A stretch of DNA of 64,000 nt. Origin: Bacteroidales bacterium MB20-C3-3. GTDB lineage: Bacteria; Bacteroidota; Bacteroidia; Bacteroidales; UBA932. Below the pieces are notes generated by a model that was not told the origin of the DNA, did no database searches, and saw only the letters and a program-made list of their open reading frames with translations. The stretch spans positions 2,315,875-2,379,874 of the forward strand of contig CP141202.1 of the NCBI GenBank assembly GCA_035609245.1, read 5' to 3'. Position numbers and translations under genes: made by a program. Below are positions 10,425 to 19,425 of the stretch, piece by piece. Each line of letters opens with the position of its first letter. Position 1 is the stretch's first letter.

Positions 10425-11355
10425 TATAATTATTTCTCTCTGAACTATTTCTTGATACCAGCTCACCCAGAAAGCCCGCCAGAAACAGTTGCATACCTAT
10501 TATCAGAGCAACAAGGGATATGTAAAAGAGAGGCTGGTCAGTTACCTGTCTGAATTTTAGTCCGCTAGCCTGAGAAATAAGTTTGTCTGCCACAAGGTAA
10601 ACAGCTGTAACAAACCCAAAGAAAAATGTAAGTGTCCCAAAGGTGCCAAAAAAATGCATTGGTCTTTTTCCAAATTTTGAGAGGAACCAGAGGGTTATAA
10701 GATCCAGGAATCCGTTTACAAATCTGTCCATTCCAAATTTGCTTTTACCAAACTTCCTTGCCTGGTGCTTTACAACCTTCTCTCCAATATTTCTGAAGCC
10801 TGCAATCTTTGCCAGATAAGGGATGTATCTGTGCATCTCACCATATACCTCAATGTTTTTTACAACCTCTTTGCGGTAGGCTTTTAATCCGCAGTTCATA
10901 TCGTGCAATTTAAGGCCCGTAACCCTTCTTGCTACTCTGTTGTATATTTTTGAAGGTATATTCTTTGCAAGTTTGTTGTCTTTTCTTCTCTTTTTCCATC
11001 CGGATACAAGATCGTAGCCCTGGTTAACAATCATCTCGTATAACTCAGGAATCTCTTCTGGATTATCCTGTAAATCGGCATCCATTGTAACAACCACATC
11101 GCCTTTAGCAGCCTCAAAGCCAACGAAAAGGGCCGGCGATTTACCATAGTTTCTGCTGAATCGTATGGCAGAGATTGTTCTGTATTGTGAGGATTCTCTC
11201 TTTATTACCTCCCAGGAGTTATCTGTGCTACCATCGTCAACAAGGATGATCTCATAAGCCAGTTTTTGAGAAGATAAAGCTCTTTCAATCCAGGAGAGAA
11301 GTTCGGGAATTGATTCCTCTTCGTTGTAAAGCGATATGACTATTGATAAATCCAT
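10402..11355 (-). CDS. Polyprenyl-phosphate glycosyltransferase, GT2 (ArnC/GtrB/DPM1-like)
   Basis: A 317-residue GT-A enzyme anchored by two C-terminal transmembrane helices (about 232-255 and 275-298). The catalytic half shows ISLYNEEESIPEL, VDDGSTDNSW and the metal-binding MDADLQDNPEEIPEL. Such proteins transfer a sugar from a nucleotide donor to undecaprenyl phosphate at the inner face of the membrane, for later modification of glycans or lipids. The sugar cannot be told from sequence. The neighbouring DUF4199 gene is upstream in the same orientation with a 21-bp gap, so the two form a unit. Confidence 0.9.
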   Translation of the reverse strand: MDLSIVISLYNEEESIPELLSWIERALSSQKLAYEIILVDDGSTDNSWEVIKRESSQYRTISAIRFSRNYGKSPALFVGFEAAKGDVVVTMDADLQDNPEEIPELYEMIVNQGYDLVSGWKKRRKDNKLAKNIPSKIYNRVARRVTGLKLHDMNCGLKAYRKEVVKNIEVYGEMHRYIPYLAKIAGFRNIGEKVVKHQARKFGKSKFGMDRFVNGFLDLITLWFLSKFGKRPMHFFGTFGTLTFFFGFVTAVYLVADKLISQASGLKFRQVTDQPLFYISLVALIIGMQLFLAGFLGELVSRNSSERNNYKIKERLN

Positions 11356-11376
11356 TATTGAAGAAAAATTTAAATA

Positions 11377-11880
11377 TTACTGGGCAAACATATCACCCTT
11401 TTTTGTGTAATTCGCAACGATTGCAGAGACAATAAGACCAAAGATAGTATAGTATATAAGTGAAAAAACAAATGCAAGCTTTGGAAGATGCTCCATGACT
11501 CCAAAAATTGCCTCTGCTCCTTCAGGGTTTGATGACTCCATTGTTTGTGCAACCATCTCCATTTGCGATGTAGTTGCTTCAGGAAAGAGGAATCCCATAT
11601 GAAGGAAAAGATAGGCTGCACATATTACAGAAGAGAGCAGGCAAAGAATTGCGCCAAAATTGAACCCCTGTTTAAAAGTAAAGGTTTCAAAATGTTTGCT
11701 GTAATCTTTTATGAAATAGTATACCAGATAAATGCTGAGTACCAGCTTAACAATCCAGATTAAAATTCCAATAAAACCTGGCATTTGTGGGAAAACAGCC
11801 TGTAAAAGAGTTGCCAAAATGGTAACCAGTGCAAGGATTAGTGCGTTCTGGGCAGCTATGCTCCATTTATTGCTTTGCAT
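11377..11880 (-). CDS. DUF4199 family membrane protein
   Basis: 167 residues with four predicted membrane segments (about 12-30, 35-58, 70-92 and 135-160) and a short charged loop between the third and fourth. This matches DUF4199, a Bacteroidota family without assigned function that is often placed just upstream of a GT2 glycosyltransferase, as here. It may assist the lipid-linked sugar step, but that is inference from position only. It is transcribed from an unusually complete promoter at 11923-11953. Confidence 0.8.
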   Translation of the reverse strand: MQSNKWSIAAQNALILALVTILATLLQAVFPQMPGFIGILIWIVKLVLSIYLVYYFIKDYSKHFETFTFKQGFNFGAILCLLSSVICAAYLFLHMGFLFPEATTSQMEMVAQTMESSNPEGAEAIFGVMEHLPKLAFVFSLIYYTIFGLIVSAIVANYTKKGDMFAQ

Positions 11881-11922
11881 AATTTGTTAGATGTTAGGTT
11901 TTTGTAAAATTAGTGGTGATTT

Positions 11923-11953
11923 CAAATTTAGATAAAATTCAGCACTATCCAAA
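11923..11953 (-). promoter_or_regulatory. Complete Bacteroidota promoter upstream of the DUF4199 gene
   Basis: On the minus strand TTTG (11950-11953), a 19-bp spacer and TAAATTTG (11923-11930) reproduce the full TTTG-N19-TAnnTTTG consensus. It lies 43 bp upstream of the ATG. Confidence 0.75.
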
Positions 11954-11979
11954 AATAATGAGGATTAGAAAAATATGTT

Positions 11980-11987
11980 TAAATTTG
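11980..11987 (+). promoter_or_regulatory. -7 box of the thrS operon promoter
   Basis: TAAATTTG (TAnnTTTG), 31 bp before thrS ATG 12019. No TTTG at -33. It probably drives thrS-infC-rpmI-rplT and perhaps lepB. Confidence 0.55.
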
Positions 11988-12018
11988 CGAGATTATTTTG
12001 AGACCATACATATTTATT

Positions 12019-13953
12019 ATGATAAACATTACTTTCCCGGACGGCAGCGTTAGGCAGTACCCAAAAGGAGCTACTCCTCTGGATATTGCAAACGGCATCA
12101 GCCCAAGACTGGCGGCTGAGGTGCTTGCAGCATCCGTTAATTCTAAGGTTGTGGAGATAACAAGACCCATCAACGAGGATGCTACAATCAAACTGCACAA
12201 ATGGGAGGATCAGGAGGCAAAAAGTACCTTCTGGCACTCCTCCTCTCACCTTATGGCTGAGGCTCTTGAACTTCTTTATCCAGGTATTAAATTCGGAATA
12301 GGTCCATCAATTGAGACCGGATTTTATTACGATGTAGACACGGGAGATAAGAGCATTACGGAGGGTGATCTTAAGAGGATTGAGGAAAAGATGCTGGAGC
12401 TTGCAAGAGAAAAGCAGCACTTTGTAAGGAGAGAGGTTAGCAAGGAGGAGGCAATGAAAACCTACTCTGAGAAGGGTGACCAATACAAGTGCGAACTCAT
12501 AAAAGACCTGGAGGATGGCACAATATCATTTTATACTAACGGTACCTTTACTGATTTATGCAGAGGACCCCACTTAGGTGATACATCTGTAATTAAAGCT
12601 GTTAAACTTACATCTATAGCAGGTGCATACTGGAGAGGAAATGAGAATAACAAGATGCTTACCCGTATTTACGGAGTGACATTTCCTCAGAAAAAGATGC
12701 TTGACGAGTATCTTCTGATGCTGGAGGAGGCTAAGAAGAGAGACCACAGAAAACTTGGAAAGGAACTTGAACTGTTTGCCTTTTCCCAGAGAGTAGGACA
12801 GGGATTGCCTTTATGGCTTCCAAAAGGTGCTATGCTTCGTGAAAGGCTGGAGAATTTCCTTAAGAAGGTTCAGAAAGAACACGGTTACCTCCCTGTTATG
12901 ACTCCTCATATAGGGCAAAAGGAGCTATATGTTACCTCCGGTCACTATGCAAAATATGGCAAAGATTCCTTTCAGCCAATACACACACCACAGGAGGGAG
13001 AGGAGTTTCTTCTTAAACCAATGAATTGTCCTCACCATTGTGAGATATATAAAACCAAGCCAAGATCCTACAAGGATATGCCTTTGCGTCTGGCCGAGTT
13101 TGGAACAGTATACAGATATGAGCAGAGCGGTGAGCTTCACGGACTAACCAGGGTTAGAGGATTTACACAGGATGATGCCCATATATTCTGTCGTCCTGAT
13201 CAGTTAAAAGAGGAGTTCATAAAAGTAATTGATATTGTCCTTTACATATTCAGAACCCTTGATTTTAAGGATTACACAGCTCAGATATCACTGAGGGATC
13301 CGGAAAACAGAGAGAAGTATATTGGATCCGATGAAAACTGGGAGAAGGCCGAGAGTGCAATTATTGAAGCTGCCAGAGAGAAGGGTCTGAATACAGTTGT
13401 TGAACTGGGCGAGGCTGCATTCTACGGACCAAAGCTTGATTTTATGGTAAGAGATGCTATTGGAAGAAAGTGGCAACTGGGTACAATTCAGGTGGATTAC
13501 AACCTTCCGGAGAGATTTGAGCTGGAGTATGTTGGTGCTGATGACAAAAAGCACAGACCTGTAATGATTCACAGAGCGCCATTTGGATCAATGGAGAGAT
13601 TCATAGCGGTTCTTATTGAACATACAGGAGGAAAATTCCCGCTTTGGCTATCGCCAGAGCAGGCAGTGATCCTTCCTGTAAGTGAAAAATATAATGATTA
13701 CTCCAAAAAAGTTGCAGATTTTCTAAATAATGCCGATATTCGCGCCTCAATTGACGATCGTAACGAAACTATCGGCAAGAAAATCAGGGAGAATGAGCTC
13801 AAGAGGGTTCCATTCCTCCTTATTGTTGGTGAAAAGGAGGCAGAGAGTGGCACAATTTCTGTCAGGAAGCAGGGAGATGGAGATAAGGGTGCAATGAGTA
13901 TGGAGGAGTTCAGGCAACTGATTGAGAGTGAGATAAAAAGACAAATTGAGTAA
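12019..13953 (+). CDS. thrS: Threonyl-tRNA synthetase
   Basis: Class II synthetase charging tRNA-Thr, 644 residues from ATG 12019. A TTG 21 bp further upstream only adds residues before the conserved MINITFPDG start. Order of domains: TGS (1-65), editing/SAD domain with [12 protein letters not shown] (about 72-83), catalytic core with the zinc ligands in [11 protein letters not shown] and motif 2 [20 protein letters not shown], motif 3 [18 protein letters not shown], and the anticodon-binding domain. infC follows after 24 bp, the usual thrS-infC-rpmI-rplT order. Confidence 0.98.
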   Translation: MINITFPDGSVRQYPKGATPLDIANGISPRLAAEVLAASVNSKVVEITRPINEDATIKLHKWEDQEAKSTFWHSSSHLMAEALELLYPGIKFGIGPSIETGFYYDVDTGDKSITEGDLKRIEEKMLELAREKQHFVRREVSKEEAMKTYSEKGDQYKCELIKDLEDGTISFYTNGTFTDLCRGPHLGDTSVIKAVKLTSIAGAYWRGNENNKMLTRIYGVTFPQKKMLDEYLLMLEEAKKRDHRKLGKELELFAFSQRVGQGLPLWLPKGAMLRERLENFLKKVQKEHGYLPVMTPHIGQKELYVTSGHYAKYGKDSFQPIHTPQEGEEFLLKPMNCPHHCEIYKTKPRSYKDMPLRLAEFGTVYRYEQSGELHGLTRVRGFTQDDAHIFCRPDQLKEEFIKVIDIVLYIFRTLDFKDYTAQISLRDPENREKYIGSDENWEKAESAIIEAAREKGLNTVVELGEAAFYGPKLDFMVRDAIGRKWQLGTIQVDYNLPERFELEYVGADDKKHRPVMIHRAPFGSMERFIAVLIEHTGGKFPLWLSPEQAVILPVSEKYNDYSKKVADFLNNADIRASIDDRNETIGKKIRENELKRVPFLLIVGEKEAESGTISVRKQGDGDKGAMSMEEFRQLIESEIKRQIE

Positions 13954-13963
13954 TAACTAAAAT

Positions 13964-13980
13964 AGGAGGACAAATTTATC
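13964..13980 (+). promoter_or_regulatory. Perfect Shine-Dalgarno and AUC start of infC
   Basis: AGGAGG at 13964-13969, an 8-base spacer, then ATC at 13978-13980. An in-frame TAG lies at 13963-13965 and no ATG, GTG or TTG occurs in frame until 14185, so ATC is the only start that gives a full IF-3. Confidence 0.85.
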
Positions 13981-14598
13981 GCTACACCTTTTAAACCTCG
14001 GCCGGGCGGATTCAAACCGAATTCGCAATCATCGGGACCAAGAAGAGATGCCCACGGAAGGTATCCAAACAGCGGCCCGAAAAGAGATGACGGACCACGC
14101 GTAAACAATGAAATTTCGGCACCAAATGTTAGGGTTGTCGGAGATAACGTTGAGAATCAGGGAGTAGTTTCACTGAGAGAGGCGTTGGCAATGGCAGAGG
14201 CGCTGGAACTTGACCTTGTTGAGATTTCACCAAATGCAGACCCTCCGGTTTGCAAGATTATTGACTACCAGAAGTTCATCTACCAGCAAAAGAAAAAGGC
14301 AAAGGAGATGAAGGCTAATGCCAGTAAGATAGTTATTAAGGAGATAAGATTCGGACCAAATACAGACGAACATGACTATCAGTTTAAACTGAAACATGCT
14401 CAGTCTTTCCTGGAAGAGGGTTCCAAAGTTAAAGCTTATGTTTTCTTCAAAGGAAGGTCAATACTCTTTTCTCAGCAGGGGGAAAAATTGCTTCTTAGAT
14501 TTGCTCTTGAACTTGAAGAGTACGGTAAAGCAGAACAGCTTCCAAAACTGGAGGGTAAGAGGATGATTATGATGCTCTCGCCTTCTAAGAAAAAATAG
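13978..14598 (+). CDS. infC: Translation initiation factor IF-3, non-canonical AUC start
   Basis: IF-3 binds the 30S subunit, prevents 50S joining and checks the start codon. The frame read from ATC 13978 gives 206 residues: a basic, Gly/Pro/Arg-rich N-terminal tail (about 1-40), the N-domain beginning [17 protein letters not shown], a linker rich in Lys, and the C-domain with [21 protein letters not shown]. The first standard initiator (TTG 14185) would delete most of the N-domain, so it is wrong. IF-3 genes in other bacteria also start on AUU or AUC, which lets IF-3 repress its own translation. The same autoregulation is likely here. Confidence 0.93.
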   Translation: MATPFKPRPGGFKPNSQSSGPRRDAHGRYPNSGPKRDDGPRVNNEISAPNVRVVGDNVENQGVVSLREALAMAEALELDLVEISPNADPPVCKIIDYQKFIYQQKKKAKEMKANASKIVIKEIRFGPNTDEHDYQFKLKHAQSFLEEGSKVKAYVFFKGRSILFSQQGEKLLLRFALELEEYGKAEQLPKLEGKRMIMMLSPSKKK

Positions 14599-14630
14599 AG
14601 AATTTATTTATAAACTTTAAAATAAAGACA

Positions 14631-14825
14631 ATGCCCAAAATTAAAACCAACTCCGGTGCCAAAAAGCGTTTTCAGCTTACCGGATCGGGGAAAATCAAGA
14701 GAAAACACGCTTATAAAAGCCACATTCTCACCAAAAAGACAACTAAGCAAAAGAGAAATTTGACCTACTCGGCTCTTGTTTCAACATCAGACGAGAAGAG
14801 AATCAAAGCATTACTTGTTGCATAG
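14631..14825 (+). CDS. rpmI: 50S ribosomal protein L35
   Basis: A 64-residue highly basic protein starting [20 protein letters not shown], the L35 signature. It lies 32 bp after infC and 80 bp before rplT, the universal infC-rpmI-rplT order. Confidence 0.97.
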   Translation: MPKIKTNSGAKKRFQLTGSGKIKRKHAYKSHILTKKTTKQKRNLTYSALVSTSDEKRIKALLVA

Positions 14826-14905
14826 TACAATTTATTAACCAGGATGCACAGCAGAGAAAGTTTCTCATAGGAGGAGAGCGCTGACATTCGCAAAACAAAA
14901 AAGAG

Positions 14906-15250
14906 ATGCCAAGATCGGTAAATTCGGTAGCTTCCAGAGCTCGCCGTAAAAAAATTCTTAAGCTCACCAGAGGTAATTTCCTCGCAAGAGCAAACGTGTG
15001 GACCGTAGCTAAAAACACGTACGAAAAAGGTTTAACATACGCATATCGCGACCGTAAAACCAAAAAGCGCAATTTCCGCGCACTATGGATTCAAAGGATA
15101 AATGCAGCAGCAAGAGAGCACGGAATGAACTACTCACAGTTCATTGGCAAACTTGCAAAGAACAATGTAGGTCTTAACCGCAAAGTTCTTGCAGATCTCG
15201 CTATGAACAATCCACAGGCATTTGAAGCCATCATCAACTCTGTAAAATAG
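14906..15250 (+). CDS. rplT: 50S ribosomal protein L20
   Basis: A 114-residue basic protein ([19 protein letters not shown] at the N-terminus, [15 protein letters not shown] about residue 54), an early-assembly 23S rRNA binder. The 80-bp gap before it contains a small hairpin (GAGAAA/TTTCTC near 14853) and a GGAGG. Whether L20 regulates here, as in other phyla, cannot be seen. Confidence 0.97.
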   Translation: MPRSVNSVASRARRKKILKLTRGNFLARANVWTVAKNTYEKGLTYAYRDRKTKKRNFRALWIQRINAAAREHGMNYSQFIGKLAKNNVGLNRKVLADLAMNNPQAFEAIINSVK

Positions 15251-15257
15251 TAGAGCC

Positions 15258-16607
15258 TTGAATATAAAAAACATAATAAGTAACAAGTGGTTCAGATTTT
15301 CAATCTGGGCCATCTTATACTTATTGTGGGTCATATGGTTTGGTAACTGGTGGTTCTTGCTTGGTCTGGCTGTGATATTTGATTTATTTATCACAAAAAA
15401 GGTTAAGTGGGCCTTCTGGAAAAAAAGATACAAAAAGGGAGAGAAAAGAAATGGCTGGCTTGACTGGCTGGATGCAATTATTTTTGCTCTTGTGGTCTCC
15501 ACATTTATTAAAGCCTTCTTTTTTGAGTCTTATATGATTCCAACCTCTTCAATGGAGAGGTCTCTGTTAACCGGTGACTACCTGTTTGTAAGCAAACTAA
15601 GGTACGGTCCAAAGGTTTCTCAGACACCAATCTCCTTTCCGCTGGTTCACAATGTGATGCCGGTTACAGGAGGAGAGTCTTATGTTGAGTGGATTTCAAA
15701 TCCATACAGAAGACTTAGAGGGATTACCTCAGTGAAGCGTGATGATATAGTTGTCTTTAACTTCCCTCACGGAGACACTGTTCTCAAAGGGGCACCAACG
15801 GATGACTATTACACTCATGTCAGACTTAACGGCAGGGAGTATACACATAAAATGTACGGTCCTGTAGTTGTCAGACCTGATGACAAAAAAGATCACTATG
15901 TAAAGAGGTGTGTTGCCATAGCCGGCGATTCACTTCAGATAGTGAACGGAAAGGTAATTGTTAACGGGACTCCTCAGCCGGATTACCCGGGTATACAAAG
16001 TACCTATACCGTTTTTACTAACGGAACACAAATTAACCAAAGGATATTTGACCAGCTTGAGCTGAATACCGGAGAGATTTATTTTGATGCATCAATGCCG
16101 GGCTACCTCTCGCTTCCATTAAACGAGAAAGAGGTTGGTACCATCTCCTCTCTTGCCAATGTAGCAGAGGTGAGACCTAACATTGATATTTACCCGCCGG
16201 ATTTTCCGGACTCTCCGCTTCTTATCTTCCCTTTTAAAGATACATTTAAATGGACAAAAGATAATTATGGACCATTATGGATTCCAAAAGCCGGTGTAAC
16301 AGTTAAACTGGATCAAGAGAACCTTCCTCTCTACAGCAGAATTATTTCTGCATATGAAAAGAACACCCTTGAGGTAAAGGATGGACAAATTTTCATTAAC
16401 GGAGCAGAGGCAGATTCATACACATTTAAGATGGATTATTACTTTATGATGGGTGATAACAGACACAACTCCCTGGATTCAAGGTACTGGGGTTTTGTTC
16501 CGGAGTCACATGTCGTGGGTACACCTTCGGTTATATGGTTTTCCAAGGATAACAACAAGTCTTTCCCTAAGAATATCAGGTGGAAGAGGATTTTTAAATT
16601 TGTGTAA
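15258..16607 (+). CDS. lepB: Signal peptidase I, Bacteroidota long form
   Basis: Cleaves signal peptides at the outer face of the inner membrane. The start is TTG 15258, 7 bp after rplT. There is no nearby ATG, and the residues from this TTG (MNIKNIISNKWFRFSIW) already form the expected N-terminal membrane segments (about 12-45), with a third near 75-95. The nucleophile Ser is in IPTSSMERSLL (about 96-106), and the catalytic Lys lies in HYVKRCVAIAGD (about 213-224). At 449 residues it carries the large insertion typical of the phylum before the C-terminal GDNRHNSLDSRYWGFV box. Confidence 0.95.
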   Translation: MNIKNIISNKWFRFSIWAILYLLWVIWFGNWWFLLGLAVIFDLFITKKVKWAFWKKRYKKGEKRNGWLDWLDAIIFALVVSTFIKAFFFESYMIPTSSMERSLLTGDYLFVSKLRYGPKVSQTPISFPLVHNVMPVTGGESYVEWISNPYRRLRGITSVKRDDIVVFNFPHGDTVLKGAPTDDYYTHVRLNGREYTHKMYGPVVVRPDDKKDHYVKRCVAIAGDSLQIVNGKVIVNGTPQPDYPGIQSTYTVFTNGTQINQRIFDQLELNTGEIYFDASMPGYLSLPLNEKEVGTISSLANVAEVRPNIDIYPPDFPDSPLLIFPFKDTFKWTKDNYGPLWIPKAGVTVKLDQENLPLYSRIISAYEKNTLEVKDGQIFINGAEADSYTFKMDYYFMMGDNRHNSLDSRYWGFVPESHVVGTPSVIWFSKDNNKSFPKNIRWKRIFKFV

Positions 16608-16611
16608 ATAT

Positions 16612-16643
16612 TTTGGAATATATAAAAAGATTCACGATATTTG
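16612..16643 (+). promoter_or_regulatory. Probable rpmB promoter
   Basis: TTTG at 16612-16615, a 20-bp spacer and GATATTTG at 16636-16643 (one mismatch to TAnnTTTG), 50 bp before rpmB. Confidence 0.5.
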
Positions 16644-16693
16644 CAACGCTTAAAAAGGGCACATCAAGAAATTATAAAAAGTATATATAAGAG

Positions 16694-16936
16694 ATGGCAA
16701 GAGTTTGTCAAGTTACAGGAAAAAAGAGAATGATAGGAAACAATGTTTCCCACTCTAAGCGCCGTACAAAGCGCGAGTTTGCCCCAAACCTCCAGAACAA
16801 GCGTTTTTGGCTGGAAGAGGAGCAGAGATTCGTAACTCTCAAGGTTTCGGCCGCAGGGATGCGTACAATTAATAAAAACGGTCTGAGCGCTGTGCTCAAG
16901 AAATCAAAGGCCAATGGTTTAATTAAACTTGTTTAA
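16694..16936 (+). CDS. rpmB: 50S ribosomal protein L28
   Basis: 80 residues, [20 protein letters not shown] at the start and the basic [12 protein letters not shown] block typical of L28. It begins the rpmB-rpmG-DUF4295 set; the next gene starts 12 bp on. Confidence 0.97.
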   Translation: MARVCQVTGKKRMIGNNVSHSKRRTKREFAPNLQNKRFWLEEEQRFVTLKVSAAGMRTINKNGLSAVLKKSKANGLIKLV

Positions 16937-16948
16937 TACTGAATTAAG

Positions 16949-17137
16949 ATGGCAAAAAAGTCAAATAAAAACAGAATACAGGTTATTCTTGAGTGCACAG
17001 AGCAGAGAGAGAGCGGTATCCCCGGAATTTCCAGGTATATCACTACCAAGAATAAGAAGAACACTACTCAGCGCCTGGAGCGCAAGAAGTATAATCCTTT
17101 CCTTAAAAAGGTAACTTTACACCGCGAGATTAAATAA
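16949..17137 (+). CDS. rpmG: 50S ribosomal protein L33
   Basis: 62 residues with [18 protein letters not shown] and [20 protein letters not shown], the L33 signature. The zinc-binding cysteine pairs of the C+ form are absent (a single Cys near residue 15), so this is the zinc-independent type. It lies between L28 and the DUF4295 protein. Confidence 0.96.
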   Translation: MAKKSNKNRIQVILECTEQRESGIPGISRYITTKNKKNTTQRLERKKYNPFLKKVTLHREIK

Positions 17138-17156
17138 TATTTAAAAATTTTCAGAA

Positions 17157-17315
17157 ATGGCAAAGAAAGCAGTTGCATCATTCGGCGGCGGAAAAGGAGC
17201 ATCAAAGTCAAAAGTTAAGTGCATCCGTATGGTAAAATCTACCCGTGGCGCTTATGCCTTCCTAGAGGAGATGGTTCCAACCGAGGCAGCAAAAGAGTTC
17301 TTCGAAAAGAAATAA
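17157..17315 (+). CDS. DUF4295 small basic protein
   Basis: A 52-residue reading frame (MAKKAVASFGGGKGASKSK at the start, ending EAAKEFFEKK). It is lysine-rich and glycine-rich at the N-terminus. It belongs to the DUF4295 family, found in Bacteroidota directly after L28 and L33, so it is probably a ribosome-associated protein; no function is established. A strong terminator follows at once. Confidence 0.9.
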   Translation: MAKKAVASFGGGKGASKSKVKCIRMVKSTRGAYAFLEEMVPTEAAKEFFEKK

Positions 17316-17336
17316 CTCATTTTTATAAAAGAATCA

Positions 17337-17372
17337 AGGGCAGTTCAAAACAATTGAACTGCCCTTTTTATC
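17337..17372. terminator. Bidirectional terminator between DUF4295 and the accessory block
   Basis: AGGGCAGTTCAA at 17337-17348 and its exact complement at 17354-17365 form a 12-bp stem with a 5-base loop, followed by TTTTT. It also lies at the stop of the minus-strand LRR gene and can serve both strands. It marks the left edge of the accessory block. Confidence 0.88.
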
Positions 17373-19425
17373 TTATCTTTTTTATAAGCAATATGTCACA
17401 TATCTCTTTTTTATCCTTGTAAGTTATATCAGTACTTAATTTATCAACTATTGAAACAGCATATTTGTTCAAAAAATCACCATCATAAGAGGAGATGTAT
17501 TGCTGAGTCTTAAATCCTTGAGATATCTCTGCCAACTTTAGCATGCTATTGATAATATCAATATTTGCAAATATTTCTATTGTCTCATAAGGAGCCGGAA
17601 TATACCACATTTTTGAATTTTCTACAGTCTTCATTTCAATAAATGAGTCAGATAATCCGGATAATTTATTGATTGAAAGGCACCATTTAAGTGCAGGAAA
17701 GTTAGCAAGCAGGGTGTTTTGAGTTTTTACATAGTTTTCTAGAGCAGCACAATTATATAACCCATCGGAGAGGTTATCAGAAGGAGTGTCTGAGTATTCC
17801 AAACTCCATAAAGTTTTATTTGAAATTCCATAAACAACTGAACAATACTCGGAACTTCCACTTTGATCTGTCAATGGAATACCAATTTTATTATCAAGCC
17901 TATATACTACTCCAACAGGATTAGTATTATTATCATTATAATACAAATCTCCAATTACAAAACCTTCATGAGACAGAAAGAGACCATCTTTTTGCTGGTA
18001 AATATTATTTTCATTTGAAATATTCTTCCAGTTAGGCAGATTCTTTAGAGACAGTGGTAGCGGACCATGGAAGTAGTTAAAAAAGAGTTGGAGATACTCT
18101 AATTTTTTTAATGTTGCAATTTGTACCGGAATTTTCCCTGAAAGATTATTAGCTCCTAATCCAAGGATTTTAAGGTTTTTTAAATCAGCTATCATAGGAG
18201 AGATCTCCCCTGAGAGTTCGTTATTATCTAAAGCTAAATGTTTAATAGAGTATAGACTCCATAATTGAGACGGAATATTCCCATACAGCCCGCAAAATCT
18301 CATGGATAATAGCTGAAGATCAGATAACAAGGCGATTTCTGTAGGAATAGTTGAGTTAATTTGGATGTTGTCTAAGGCCAGCTCCTTTAGTTTTGTCATA
18401 CCAATACATGCTTTTTTTAAATCAAAAACAAACTTGTTATTGCTGAGTGACAATGTTTCTAGTTCTCTGAGCTGATAAAGTTCATCAGGAAATTTCTCCT
18501 CGAAATGGTTATTGCTGATGATGAGCTCTTTTAATTTATACAGTTTTGAAATGGAAGAAGGTAGTTCTCCTCCCAATTCATTGGACCAAAGTTTTAAAGA
18601 AGTTAATTCTGTTAGACCAGATATTTCAACTGGTATTGTGCCTTTAAGATTGTTATTTGACAGATCAATTTTAACTACATCAACTCCGTTTGTCTCAAGT
18701 CCATACCACTCCCGAAATGGTTTCTCACTATTCCAATTGGTGTTATTCCTCCAGTTGTCACCATTGGTTGATTTATATATTGCACTTAATATTCTCTTGA
18801 GTTTGAGCCTTTTGGTTGACTGTCTAAGGATAACTGTATCAATCGGGATGTTGTAATTATCTGAAAATATAACTTTGGCCTCTCTCTCAATATCCATACT
18901 TAAAGGAGCTATTAATAACGAATATTTTATTTCAGTGAGAGCTTTTGTTGGCTGAAGTTCTATCCATCCGCCACCACCGTCAATTGTCATACTGCAACTT
19001 TTATTAGTTTTAACGGGAATTTCCACTAAAGCACCATATTCCGAGCACTCAATTATAGTGTCCGTTATTAAAAAAATAGTTGCTGCCTCCTGGTGAACAC
19101 TAATTTGTTTTTCTATATCACCAGCTCTTATGCTTATGATGTGAGATCTCTCTTTATCAAGTTCGTTAATTTTAATATCGATTTTAACCACAGAGCTACC
19201 TCCATCTCCAGAAGAGGGATTGACACTTAGCCATTCCGGAAGATCACTCTCGATACTCCATTTGTAATTACTCGTTAAAATAACTTCACCGGTATAATTA
19301 CCGGGGCCGGTTTCAATTAATTCATTACTAATGTTTAGAATAAAGGAAATTGGTTTGGTCGTACAACTGTTTAGCAGCACACAAACGAGATATAGTATAA
19401 ATGAGTTTTTTATGATTTTATTCAT
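17368..19425 (-). CDS. Lipoprotein with BACON-like domains and plant-type leucine-rich repeats
   Basis: 685 residues from ATG 19425. The longer frame to 19497 lacks a signal peptide at its start. The signal peptide ends in VLLNSC, giving a lipidated Cys21. Next come a BACON-like domain (about 30-115, with WSIESDLPEWLSVNPSSGDG), a second weaker one (about 118-200), then about ten LRRs (about 235-470) of the LxxNNLxGxIPxxI form usual in plants, for example LSNNNLKGTIPVEISGL. The last about 210 residues are unrecognised. It is probably surface-exposed and a binder of glycan or protein. It overlaps the upstream barrel gene by ATGA, so the two are translationally coupled. Confidence 0.82.
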   Translation of the reverse strand: MNKIIKNSFILYLVCVLLNSCTTKPISFILNISNELIETGPGNYTGEVILTSNYKWSIESDLPEWLSVNPSSGDGGSSVVKIDIKINELDKERSHIISIRAGDIEKQISVHQEAATIFLITDTIIECSEYGALVEIPVKTNKSCSMTIDGGGGWIELQPTKALTEIKYSLLIAPLSMDIEREAKVIFSDNYNIPIDTVILRQSTKRLKLKRILSAIYKSTNGDNWRNNTNWNSEKPFREWYGLETNGVDVVKIDLSNNNLKGTIPVEISGLTELTSLKLWSNELGGELPSSISKLYKLKELIISNNHFEEKFPDELYQLRELETLSLSNNKFVFDLKKACIGMTKLKELALDNIQINSTIPTEIALLSDLQLLSMRFCGLYGNIPSQLWSLYSIKHLALDNNELSGEISPMIADLKNLKILGLGANNLSGKIPVQIATLKKLEYLQLFFNYFHGPLPLSLKNLPNWKNISNENNIYQQKDGLFLSHEGFVIGDLYYNDNNTNPVGVVYRLDNKIGIPLTDQSGSSEYCSVVYGISNKTLWSLEYSDTPSDNLSDGLYNCAALENYVKTQNTLLANFPALKWCLSINKLSGLSDSFIEMKTVENSKMWYIPAPYETIEIFANIDIINSMLKLAEISQGFKTQQYISSYDGDFLNKYAVSIVDKLSTDITYKDKKEICDILLIKKIR

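Noticed and set aside
14826..14905. L20-type autoregulatory leader
   Set aside because: Only a short hairpin (GAGAAA/TTTCTC) and a GGAGG are visible. Nothing mimics the L20 binding site of 23S rRNA, so no claim is made.
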